From NCBI GenBank assembly GCA_018903055.1, contig JAHIPW010000012.1, positions 1-9,620 of the forward strand: a stretch of DNA of 9,620 bases, read 5' to 3'. The translations under genes and the position numbers were made by a program. Numbering within the stretch: the stretch's first letter is position 1; each line of letters begins with the position of its first letter. The notes under the pieces were generated by a model. It had not been told where the DNA came from, ran no database searches, and was given only the letters and a program-made list of their open reading frames with translations. The stretch is from DRGV01 sp018903055 [NCBI: bacterium] (lineage in GTDB: Bacteria > UBP18 > UBA7526). Below, in pieces: positions 1 through 6,010 of the stretch.

Positions 1-160
1 GATGGCAGAAGATATGAAAGAAGCAGTAGATATTGCCTTTGGATTGGCTGAAGAGGGGGAGATTGTCCTCCTTTCTCCAGCCTGCTCGAGTTATGATATG
101 TTTAAAGACTTTGAGGAAAGAGGAGAGGTATTTAAGAAAGCGATAAGGGAATTAAAATGA
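1..160 (+). CDS. murD: UDP-N-acetylmuramoyl-L-alanine--D-glutamate ligase, C-terminal fragment (cut by window start)
   Basis: This is the 3' end of murD, and only the last 52 residues are in the window (reading frame from base 2, stop TGA at 158-160). The enzyme adds D-glutamate to UDP-MurNAc-L-Ala in the cytoplasm using ATP. The visible tail contains [19 protein letters not shown], which closely matches the conserved Mur ligase C-terminal segment of MurD (typically LLSPACASFDMFxxFEERG). The ATP-binding and central domains lie upstream of the window. Its stop codon overlaps the ftsW start in an ATGA junction, as expected for translational coupling in a dcw operon. The position directly before ftsW and murG supports murD rather than murE or murF. 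The truncation comes only from the window edge. Confidence 0.93.
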   Translation, partial: MAEDMKEAVDIAFGLAEEGEIVLLSPACSSYDMFKDFEERGEVFKKAIRELK

Positions 161-1263
161 AGAAAATCTCTTCCCATCTCGGGCTCTTTCTAATAACCCT
201 GGCCCTGATAAGCATAGGGATCATTATGGTCTATAGTGCCAGTGCCATCATCTCCTTGGAGAGATATAACGATCCCTATTTCTTTTTAAAGCGCCAGATG
301 GCTTGGGTCTTTCTGGGCTTGGTGGGGATGTTCTTTGCTGCTCGGGTTAACTACCGCGCCCTACCCAAGCTCTTGAAGCCCTTGCTCCTTCTTACTCTTT
401 TCTTACTTATCTTGGTCCTCTTTCCCCAGTTTGGAAAGGAAGTTGCTGGTGCCCGGAGGTGGCTAAGGATAGGGGACTTCACCCTTCAGCCTTCAGAGAT
501 AACCAAGCTCATCCTCATTCTCTATATGGCAGATACCCTCTCCAGAAAGAAAGAGAAGATAAAAGACTTGGTCTACGGCTTCCTTCCCCCGCTCATCATC
601 TTAGGGACTATCTTCATCCTCATTCTCCGCCAGCCAGACTTAGGCACGGCCCTCATAATCCTGGTGGTTATTCTGGGGATGCTCTTCGTCTCTGGAGTGC
701 GCCTAAGACATCTCTTCTCCCTATTCCTCGTTGCCCTTCCCGGCATCTGGCTTCTCATCAACAAGGTCGGTTATAGAAAGAGGAGGATCTTGGCCTTTCT
801 CGATCCCTGGAGCGATCCCTTGGGTGATGGCTATCAGATCATCCAGTCCCTTATTGCCTTAGGATCGGGAGGGATCCTTGGCCGGGGTCTAGGAGAAGGA
901 ACCCAGAAGCTCTTCTACCTCCCTGCCCCCCATACCGACTTCATTTTCGCTATATTGGGTGAGGAGCTGGGATTCTTGGGAGGGGTGGCGGTCATCATAC
1001 TCTTTGGAGCATTCATCTATTTTGGAGCTAGAATCGCTCGCCGGGCTCCGGACCTCTTCGGCAGCCTTCTGGCCTTAGGGATAACTACCTGGATTGGGTT
1101 GCAAGCCATGATTAATATCGGGGTAGCCACAGGAACCCTGCCCACCAAAGGGATACCTCTGCCCTTCATAAGCTTTGGTGGCTCCTCCCTGATCTTTTCT
1201 CTAATGGGAGTGGGGATTCTCTTAAGCATCTCCCTGCAGAGCCATGCGAGGCAGGAGAGATGA
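157..1263 (+). CDS. ftsW: SEDS-family septal peptidoglycan glycosyltransferase FtsW
   Basis: FtsW is a polytopic membrane protein that polymerises lipid II at the division septum together with a class B PBP. The 368-residue product is hydrophobic throughout, with about ten predicted membrane segments, a normal length for the family. SEDS landmarks appear in order: MVYSAS near residue 24, a basic-aromatic ARRWLRIG followed by LQPSEITK near 98-118, RQPDLGTAL near 157, then [16 protein letters not shown], and [18 protein letters not shown] near 256-273. The aspartate of the HTD motif (residue 261) corresponds to the conserved SEDS aspartate reported as essential for polymerase activity. [11 protein letters not shown] near the end is the classic FtsW/RodA signature. 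AAGGGA at 145-150 is a well-spaced Shine-Dalgarno. The start overlaps the murD stop and the stop overlaps the murG start. FtsW rather than RodA is chosen from the dcw context. Confidence 0.95.
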   Translation: MKKISSHLGLFLITLALISIGIIMVYSASAIISLERYNDPYFFLKRQMAWVFLGLVGMFFAARVNYRALPKLLKPLLLLTLFLLILVLFPQFGKEVAGARRWLRIGDFTLQPSEITKLILILYMADTLSRKKEKIKDLVYGFLPPLIILGTIFILILRQPDLGTALIILVVILGMLFVSGVRLRHLFSLFLVALPGIWLLINKVGYRKRRILAFLDPWSDPLGDGYQIIQSLIALGSGGILGRGLGEGTQKLFYLPAPHTDFIFAILGEELGFLGGVAVIILFGAFIYFGARIARRAPDLFGSLLALGITTWIGLQAMINIGVATGTLPTKGIPLPFISFGGSSLIFSLMGVGILLSISLQSHARQER

Positions 1264-2375
1264 GGATTCTGATAACTGGGGGAGGGACGGGGGGCCATAT
1301 CTATCCGGCATTGGCTATCGCTAATCGCCTAAGAGAAGAGAATCACGAAATCCTCTTTGTAGGAGCAGAAGAGGCCCTGGACAGAGAGATCATCACTCGG
1401 GAAGGTTTTACATTTAAAAGCATCCCGGTCCTGCCCTTAAAGAGAAGGTTTTCCTTTTCCATCTTCAAATTTGGAATTAAGTTCATTATGGGATTCTTCC
1501 GGGCCTTTCCCATTTTATTTAATTTCAGGCCCCAGCTAATAGTGGGTACCGGAGGATATTCCAGCGCCCCCGTTGCTCTGGCAGCCTATTTTTTACGCAT
1601 TCCTCTGCTGATCCATGAGCAGAACCTCTATCCTGGCCTGACCAATCGCTTCCTCTCTCGTTTTGCTCGAGAGATAGACATCACCTTTCCCGAGCCAAAA
1701 GAATATTTTAAGAAAAGAAAGGTAAAAATAACCGGGAATCCTATACGGATAGAAATCTTGGATCGAGATAGAAAAAAAGCACTTAAAAACCTTAAACTTT
1801 ATTCTGGGAAGTTCAATCTCTTAGTCTTTGGCGGGAGCCAGGGAGCGAAGGCCATAAATTATTGTCTCGCTCAAATCCTAAAGAAAGGTCTCTTAGAAGG
1901 AAAGGGTCTCCAGATCATCCTCCTCTCTGGGTTTTTCGACTTCGAGTACCTCATTCAGGCCGCCAAAAGTAGTAAGATTCCTTTACTCATAAAGCCCTTT
2001 TTGCATAATATGGCTGATGCCTATGGAGCGGCAGATTTGGTCATCTCTCGTGCGGGAGCGACTACTCTTGCCGAACTCACTGCCTGCAGTCTACCCGCTA
2101 TTCTCATACCCTATCCCCGTGCTACGCGGAGGCATCAGGAGTATAATGCCTGCTTCCTTGCCAAGGAGGGGGCGGCTATGGTAATATTGGAAAATGACCT
2201 TTCCCCAGAGAGGTTGGCAGATAGCATCCTGCGGTTGATGGAAGATAGAGAGAGATTGAAAAAGATGAGGGAGAGAAGTAGGGGGCTGGGAATGCCCTGG
2301 GCAACGGATAGGGTAGTGGAGTCCATCTATAGATTAGGGAAGAAAAAGGCAGAAAAGGACCGCAAAGGGCTATAA
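1260..2375 (+). CDS. murG: UDP-GlcNAc:lipid I N-acetylglucosaminyltransferase MurG
   Basis: MurG transfers GlcNAc from UDP-GlcNAc to lipid I on the inner face of the membrane, giving lipid II for FtsW. The 371-residue product has the GT-B two-domain layout. The N-terminal domain shows GGGTGGHIYPAL (residues 7-18), then GTGGYSSAP and HEQN. The C-terminal domain shows FGGSQGA (190-196), HNMADAYGAADLVISRAGA, and the nucleotide-sugar motif PYPRATRRHQEYNA. The usual QTG-type stretch after the second glycine loop reads LLSGFFDFEYL, a mild divergence. GAGG at 1248-1251 and AGGAG at 1253-1257 lie before the ATG, which overlaps the ftsW stop. Oddity: the last ten or so residues (KKAEKDRKGL) are encoded by the left arm of a 10-bp-period repeat array that continues into the gap, so the natural C-terminus has probably been extended or replaced by repeat sequence. 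Confidence 0.95.
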   Translation: MRILITGGGTGGHIYPALAIANRLREENHEILFVGAEEALDREIITREGFTFKSIPVLPLKRRFSFSIFKFGIKFIMGFFRAFPILFNFRPQLIVGTGGYSSAPVALAAYFLRIPLLIHEQNLYPGLTNRFLSRFAREIDITFPEPKEYFKKRKVKITGNPIRIEILDRDRKKALKNLKLYSGKFNLLVFGGSQGAKAINYCLAQILKKGLLEGKGLQIILLSGFFDFEYLIQAAKSSKIPLLIKPFLHNMADAYGAADLVISRAGATTLAELTACSLPAILIPYPRATRRHQEYNACFLAKEGAAMVILENDLSPERLADSILRLMEDRERLKKMRERSRGLGMPWATDRVVESIYRLGKKKAEKDRKGL

Positions 2376-2465
2376 AGGGCAGGAAAGGACTATAGCAAAA
2401 AGCCTTTTTGAGCCTTTATTAGCCTTTTCAGGCCTTCTTCAGCCCTGTCAAGCCTTTTATAAAAG
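2341..2465. repeat. Inverted pair of 10-bp-period arrays (AAAAGGC units then AGCCTTTT units)
   Basis: Bases 2341-2391 contain five units of about 10 bp, each with an AAAGGC, AAAGGGC or AAAGGAC core. After a short spacer (2392-2400), six units of exactly 10 bp follow at 2401-2460: AGCCTTTTTG, AGCCTTTATT, AGCCTTTTCA, GGCCTTCTTC, AGCCCTGTCA, AGCCTTTTAT. The second set is complementary to the first, so the transcript could fold into an imperfect hairpin of about 50 bp per arm with many G-U pairs (by hand roughly 60% strict identity between arms). The left arm overlaps the murG 3' end and the murG stop is at 2373-2375. The array ends just before the GTGAGGAAGG Shine-Dalgarno of murC. A 3' hairpin or weak attenuator role is possible but not shown. 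Confidence 0.8.
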
Positions 2466-2474
2466 TGAGGAAGG

Positions 2475-3848
2475 ATGTTTAAGAAGGTAGAGAGAATCCA
2501 CTTCATTGGCATTGGGGGGGCCGGGATGAGTGGCATGGCCGAGGTCCTATTCAACCTGGGCTATAAGGTAACCGGCTCAGACATTACAGAGAACCAGGTA
2601 ACCAAAAGGCTTAAAAATTTAGGGATAAAAGTCTATCTTGGCCATAGGGGTTCCCAGGTTGGTCCCTGCCATGTAGTAGTTACTTCTAGCGCTATCCCTC
2701 CCAACAATCCGGAGGTGAAGGCTGCCATAGCAACCAAGATACCGGTCATTCCCAGAGCGGTAATGCTTGCCGAACTGATGAGGATGAAGGAGGGAATCGC
2801 CATTGCTGGTACACATGGAAAGACGACCACCACTGCTATGGTGGCCAGGGTATTGGCTAAGGGAGGCCTGGATCCCACATTCGTCATTGGGGGAATATTG
2901 AAGAGGACGAGGAGCTCAGCCAATCTGGGCAAGGGGGATTTCCTGGTGGCTGAGGCAGATGAGTCGGATGGCTCTTTTCTCCATCTCTCCCCGGCCATTG
3001 CGGTCGTCACCTCCATTGATAAGGACCATCTGGATTACTATGGCTCTCTAAAGAGGCTAAAGGAGACCTTCCTGGAGTTCGTCAATAAGGTCCCCTTCTA
3101 TGGCCTGGCCATACTCTGTTCTGACGATCCCAATATTCGGGATCTTCTTCCCCGGCTGGAGAAGAGGTATCTTACCTATGGCCTGAAGGGACCAGCGGAG
3201 ATTGTGACCAGAGGAATAAAGAGAACAAAAAAAGGATTAGTGGAATTTAGTGTCATTTATTACGGGAAAAACTTAGGAAGAATAACCCTGGGTCTTCCCG
3301 GTATCCATAACGTCTCGAATAGCCTGGCAGCTATTGGGGTGGGTCTGGAGTTGGGTATAGACTTTATTAATATCAGGAAGGCGTTGAAAAACCTCAAGGG
3401 AGTAGAGAGGAGATTGGAGATCAAGGGGAAGAAAGAATCTATCTTGGTAATCGATGATTATGCCCACCACCCCACAGAGGTGAGAGCGGCGCTCGCCACC
3501 ATTAAAGGGAGATATCCAAAGAAAAGACTGGTGGGCATCTTCCAGCCCCATCGCTATACCAGAACCAGGGATCTATTAAAGGAGTTTGCCACCTGTTTTA
3601 AAGGACTGGATATTCTGATCCTCACCAGGATTTATCCTGCGGGTGAAAAGCCCATCCCCGGAGTAAAGACCAAGAGCCTACTCCCCCTCATGGCTAAAAG
3701 AAAGAAACCAGAAGTGAGATATATTGCCTCTTTAAATAAAATAGTTGAACACCTTCTAAAAATATTAGAGCCCAATGATTTAATCCTTACTTTAGGAGCC
3801 GGGGATGTCTATTGGGTGGGGGAGGAACTCCTCAGGAAATTAGGGTGA
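2475..3848 (+). CDS. murC: UDP-N-acetylmuramate--L-alanine ligase MurC
   Basis: MurC starts the stem peptide by ligating L-alanine to UDP-MurNAc in the cytoplasm with ATP hydrolysis. The 457-residue product has the three Mur ligase domains. The N-terminal Rossmann-like domain shows IHFIGIGGAGMSGMAE (residues 8-23) and GSDITEN. The central ATPase domain has the P-loop GTHGKTTTT (112-120) and EADESDGSFLHL, then SIDKDHLDYYG. The C-terminal domain shows GVERRLEIKG, DDYAHHPTEVRAA (from 327) and FQPHRYTRTRDL, and ends with LGAGDVYWVGEE. Length is normal. GAGGAAGG at 2467-2474 directly precedes the ATG and fixes the start. Unlike the tightly overlapped murD-ftsW-murG block, it is separated from murG by a 99-bp repeat-filled gap. 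The last base of its TGA stop is also the first base of the next repeat array. Confidence 0.97.
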   Translation: MFKKVERIHFIGIGGAGMSGMAEVLFNLGYKVTGSDITENQVTKRLKNLGIKVYLGHRGSQVGPCHVVVTSSAIPPNNPEVKAAIATKIPVIPRAVMLAELMRMKEGIAIAGTHGKTTTTAMVARVLAKGGLDPTFVIGGILKRTRSSANLGKGDFLVAEADESDGSFLHLSPAIAVVTSIDKDHLDYYGSLKRLKETFLEFVNKVPFYGLAILCSDDPNIRDLLPRLEKRYLTYGLKGPAEIVTRGIKRTKKGLVEFSVIYYGKNLGRITLGLPGIHNVSNSLAAIGVGLELGIDFINIRKALKNLKGVERRLEIKGKKESILVIDDYAHHPTEVRAALATIKGRYPKKRLVGIFQPHRYTRTRDLLKEFATCFKGLDILILTRIYPAGEKPIPGVKTKSLLPLMAKRKKPEVRYIASLNKIVEHLLKILEPNDLILTLGAGDVYWVGEELLRKLG

Positions 3849-3912
3849 TCAGGTAATCGGGTTATCGGGTAATCGGGAACTTCCTGATACCCTGATGTCC
3901 TGATATCCTGAT
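3848..3912. repeat. Inverted pair of 8-bp-period arrays (ATCRGG units then CCTGAT units)
   Basis: The left arm has four 8-bp units, ATCAGGTA, ATCGGGTT, ATCGGGTA and ATCGGGAA (3848-3879). After a single C, the right arm has four CCTGAT cores on the same 8-bp period (3883-3912). Aligning the left arm with the reverse complement of 3881-3912 needs no gap and gives 23 of 32 identities. Three of the nine differences are G in the left arm opposite T in the right, which are G-U pairs in RNA. The other differences lie in the two-base spacers. The array begins at the last base of the murC stop and ends 27 bp before murB. It could form an RNA hairpin of about 32 bp with almost no loop. It lacks the U-tract of an intrinsic terminator. 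Confidence 0.85.
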
Positions 3913-3919
3913 CTCCTTC

Positions 3920-3933
3920 CGAGCAAAGCGAGG
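3920..3933 (+). promoter_or_regulatory. Near-mirror motif with Shine-Dalgarno before murB
   Basis: CGAGCAAAGCGAGG ends in GAGG at 3930-3933, six bases before the murB ATG, which is good Shine-Dalgarno spacing. It is the divergent member of a motif set also seen before ftsA and ftsZ. Confidence 0.5.
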
Positions 3934-3939
3934 CCGGGG

Positions 3940-4842
3940 ATGTCTTGGAGAGAAGAGATTAGGGAGATAGTGAAAGGAGAGGTAAAGTTCGATGAGCCGA
4001 TGAGCAGGCATACTTCTTTTAACATTGGTGGTCCGGCTGACTGCCTCGTCATTCCCCAAGACATAGAGGATCTAAAAGGGATTATTCTTTTTAGCAAAAA
4101 GAGAAGACTTCCTCTAAAAGTAATGGGCCAGGGAACAAACCTCTTGGTTCGGGATAGAGGGATAAGAGGGATAGTAGTAAGATTAGGAAAAGGTTTTGAG
4201 GGTGTAAAATTTTTCGAAAATGATCTTCTGGCCGGAGCAGCGGTGAGACTCTCTGTTCTAATAAAGATGGCGGCCTCCAAAGGATTGGGGGGTCTGGAGT
4301 TTACTGTCGGTATCCCGGGAAGTCTGGGTGGGGCCATCGCAACCAATGCTGGGACAGAAGCCTTTTCCGTATCTCAGAGGCTTGAAAGTATCAGGGTGAT
4401 GACTGGAGAAGGTAAAGTGAAGGACCTAAAAGCCAACCATCTAAACTTTGGCTATCGTCGGTGCCATTTGGAAGAGAACAGCATAATCCTGAATGCTAAG
4501 TTGAGATTGGAAAGAATGAAAGAAGATGAGATCCTAAAAAGAATGAATGCTTTCTTAGACAGGAGAGAAAGGACCCAACCCCTGGGGACAGCCAATGCTG
4601 GCTGTATCTTCAAGAATCCAGATCCTAAGACTCCAGCCGGTTCCCTCATTCAAGAGACAGGATTCAAGGGGAAGAGGATAGGAGGAGCTTCTGTCTCTAA
4701 GGTCCATGCCAACTTCATTCTCAATCTGGGAAGAGCAAGAGCAGAGGATGTACTTACCCTTATGAAAATAATAAAGGAAGAAGTGAAGGGAAAGACAGGA
4801 ATAGATCTGGAGCCAGAGATTGAGACTTGGGGAGAGGACTGA
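3940..4842 (+). CDS. murB: UDP-N-acetylenolpyruvoylglucosamine reductase MurB
   Basis: MurB is the FAD enzyme that reduces UDP-GlcNAc-enolpyruvate to UDP-MurNAc with NADPH in the cytoplasm. The 300-residue length fits the short type II MurB. The N-terminal FAD-binding region shows HTSFNIGGPADCLV, then GQGTNLLVRD and GIPGSLGGAIATNAG, followed by FGYRRC. The C-terminal domain shows NAGCIFKNP, AGSLIQETGFKG and a final LEPEIETWG. The residue at the expected proton-donor position is cysteine (C222 in NAGCIFKNP) where many MurBs have serine (SAGSxFKNP). Cysteine at this site is known in other MurBs, so this is probably active. The start is chosen at 3940 because GAGG at 3930-3933 is well spaced and the protein then begins at the normal place. 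It lies between murC and ddl in the classic order murC-murB-ddl. Confidence 0.96.
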   Translation: MSWREEIREIVKGEVKFDEPMSRHTSFNIGGPADCLVIPQDIEDLKGIILFSKKRRLPLKVMGQGTNLLVRDRGIRGIVVRLGKGFEGVKFFENDLLAGAAVRLSVLIKMAASKGLGGLEFTVGIPGSLGGAIATNAGTEAFSVSQRLESIRVMTGEGKVKDLKANHLNFGYRRCHLEENSIILNAKLRLERMKEDEILKRMNAFLDRRERTQPLGTANAGCIFKNPDPKTPAGSLIQETGFKGKRIGGASVSKVHANFILNLGRARAEDVLTLMKIIKEEVKGKTGIDLEPEIETWGED

Positions 4843-4903
4843 TGAAAGTGCAAAGTGCAAAGTGCAAAATGCAAAATGAAAAATGAAAAATGAAAAATTA
4901 AAG
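4841..4903 (+). repeat. 7-bp tandem array with graded units (GTGCAAA to ATGAAAA to ATTAAAG)
   Basis: Nine consecutive 7-bp units: GATGAAA, GTGCAAA x3, ATGCAAA, ATGAAAA x3, ATTAAAG. Apart from the first unit, the sequence changes stepwise along the array by one or two bases at a time rather than at random. The array begins inside the murB stop codon and fills most of the murB-ddl gap. No inverted partner is present. Because 7 is not a multiple of 3, the repeated ATGs fall in all three frames, and one (4883) is by chance in frame with ddl. Confidence 0.9.
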
Positions 4904-4915
4904 AGACTCAAGAAA

Positions 4916-5842
4916 ATGAAGATAGCGGTTCTCATGGGTGGAACCTCTGCTGAGAGAGAGGTCTCGCTTTCGACCGGGAAGGCAATTATTGAAGCCCTAA
5001 AGAGAAAGGGATTAAAAGTAATCTCCATAGATGTCGATAAAGATATTGCTAAAAAACTCTTAAAAGAGAAAATTAATCTGGCCTTTATTGCTCTCCATGG
5101 AAGGGGAGGGGAGGATGGAACAATACAGGGCCTTCTGGAATTATTGGGGATTCCCTATACAGGAAGTGGAGTCTTGGCCAGTGCCCTGGCCCTGAATAAG
5201 GCCCAGGCCAAGAAAGTCTTTAAATTCCATGGGCTCCCTGTCCCTAAGTTTCAAGTCTTGAAAAAAGAGGATCCAGCCGCCAAAGGCGAGCCTCGCCAAA
5301 GGCGGGGATCCAGAATCCAGGATCTTAAATTCCCTTTGCCCCTGGTCATCAAGCCTGCTCGCGAGGGCTCAACCATAGGCATTTCTATCATCCATAATAA
5401 AAGGGATATAAAAAAAGCCCTAGAGAAGGCCTTTCGATATGACGAGGAGATCATAATAGAAGAGTATATTGAAGGGAAAGAGGTAACGGTAGGGATAGTG
5501 GGGGATGAGGCCCTGCCGGTCATTGAGATCCGGCCAAAGGATGCCTTCTATACCTATGAGGCGAAGTATATTAAGGGGCTGACGGACTTCATCATTCCCG
5601 CTCGCTTGTCCAAGAGAGTCTATTCTCAGGTGCAGAGGATAGCCCTTACTGCCTATCACGCCCTGGGCTGCCGTCACTTCGCCCGGGTGGACATGATAGT
5701 GAATAAGAAGAATAAACCCTATCTCTTAGAGCTCAATACCATACCGGGTATGACCGCTACCAGCCTCCTTCCTCAGGCGGCAGCAAAAAGGGGAATCAGT
5801 TTCGATAATCTGGTACTCAAAATCTTGGAGATGGCGCTATAG
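4916..5842 (+). CDS. ddl: D-alanine--D-alanine ligase
   Basis: Ddl makes D-Ala-D-Ala for the peptidoglycan stem, an ATP-grasp reaction in the cytoplasm. From ATG 4916 the product has 308 residues. It begins MKIAVLMGGTSAEREVSLSTG, the expected N-terminus, followed by ALHGRGGEDGTIQGLLELL, YTGSGVLASALALNKAQAK, PLVIKPAREGSTIGISI, EEYIEGKEVTVGI, YEAKY, ARVDMIV, and LELNTIPGMTATSLLP with metal ligands near E272 and N274. An in-frame ATG at 4883 would add 11 residues, but these are encoded by the 7-bp repeat array, so the later start is preferred. Its ribosome site is weak. Oddity: residues of about 119-135 (PAAKGEPRQRRGSRIQ and neighbours) come from a palindromic 51-bp insertion-like segment located between FQVLKKED and LKFPLPLVIKP, a variable loop in the family. 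The core motifs are intact, so activity is probably kept. Confidence 0.95.
   Translation: MKIAVLMGGTSAEREVSLSTGKAIIEALKRKGLKVISIDVDKDIAKKLLKEKINLAFIALHGRGGEDGTIQGLLELLGIPYTGSGVLASALALNKAQAKKVFKFHGLPVPKFQVLKKEDPAAKGEPRQRRGSRIQDLKFPLPLVIKPAREGSTIGISIIHNKRDIKKALEKAFRYDEEIIIEEYIEGKEVTVGIVGDEALPVIEIRPKDAFYTYEAKYIKGLTDFIIPARLSKRVYSQVQRIALTAYHALGCRHFARVDMIVNKKNKPYLLELNTIPGMTATSLLPQAAAKRGISFDNLVLKILEMAL
5268..5324. repeat. Palindromic in-frame insertion-like element inside ddl
   Basis: AGGATC occurs at 5268-5273 and again at 5319-5324, exactly 51 bp (17 codons) apart. Between them lies a palindromic core at 5269-5311: outer GGATCC and CCGCC pair with GGCGG and GGATCC, AAA faces AAA as an internal loop, and GGCGAG (5285-5290) pairs with CTCGCC (5292-5297). 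The small palindrome CGCCAAAGGCG is present twice (5278-5288 and 5294-5304). Removing 51 bp joins LKKED directly to LKFPLP, which reads like an ordinary Ddl. The structure resembles palindromic elements inserted in frame into protein genes, such as those known in Rickettsia, but no sequence relationship is claimed. Confidence 0.7.
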
Positions 5843-5870
5843 AAAGGGAGAAAGTAAAAGCAAGGGGTGG

Positions 5871-5982
5871 GGATGAGTAATGAGTAGTGTGTCGGGGATG
5901 AGTTGTGAGGGTGAGGGAATAAAACTCAACCCCATTCCCACAACCCGACTCACAACACACAACACACAACACACCCTCATCC
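5871..5982. repeat. Long imperfect inverted repeat with 7-bp-like periodicity in the ddl-ftsQ gap
   Basis: The 168-bp gap 5843-6010 has no convincing gene. Its centre is a nested hairpin: GGATGAG (5871-5877) with CTCATCC (5976-5982), GTTGTGAG (5902-5909) with CTCACAAC (5949-5956), and GGGAAT (5915-5920) with ATTCCC (5934-5939). The left half is G-rich (TGAG and GTGTG words) and the right half is C/A-rich, including ACAACAC repeated three times in tandem on a 7-bp period (5951-5971). Pairing is imperfect between these anchors. The design matches the arrays in the murG-murC and murC-murB gaps, with different words. Confidence 0.75.
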
Positions 5983-5983
5983 T

Positions 5984-6004
5984 ATTCACTGTTCACCGTT
6001 CACT
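5984..6004 (+). repeat. Short 7-bp tandem repeat before ftsQ
   Basis: ATTCACT, GTTCACC and GTTCACT are three consecutive 7-bp units directly after the long inverted repeat and end six bases before the ftsQ ATG. They leave ftsQ without a strong Shine-Dalgarno; only GAGATA at 6005-6010 is available. Confidence 0.75.
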
Positions 6005-6010
6005 GAGATA

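Noticed and set aside
2341-2465. CRISPR array or intrinsic terminator
   Set aside because: Units are 10 bp with no unique spacers, so this is not CRISPR. The hairpin is long and imperfect with no U-tract after it, and murC must be transcribed through it unless it has its own promoter, which is not visible.
3849-4346. Minus-strand open frame covering the murC-murB gap and the start of murB
   Set aside because: Low-complexity Ser/Pro-rich translation antisense to murB, with its C-terminal part derived from the 8-bp array. No family resemblance.
4594-4620. MurB inactivation because serine is replaced by cysteine at the proton-donor site
   Set aside because: Cysteine at this site is known in other MurB proteins and every other motif is intact, so it is treated as natural variation.
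4883-4915. Earlier in-frame ATG for ddl giving an 11-residue N-terminal extension
   Set aside because: The extension is encoded by the 7-bp repeat array and its flank, no Shine-Dalgarno precedes it, and MKIAVLMGG from 4916 matches the usual Ddl N-terminus.
4555-5028. Minus-strand open frame across murB, the gap and ddl
   Set aside because: It is antisense to two well-supported genes, and its Phe/Leu/His-rich stretch is only the complement of the 7-bp array. There is no recognisable domain.
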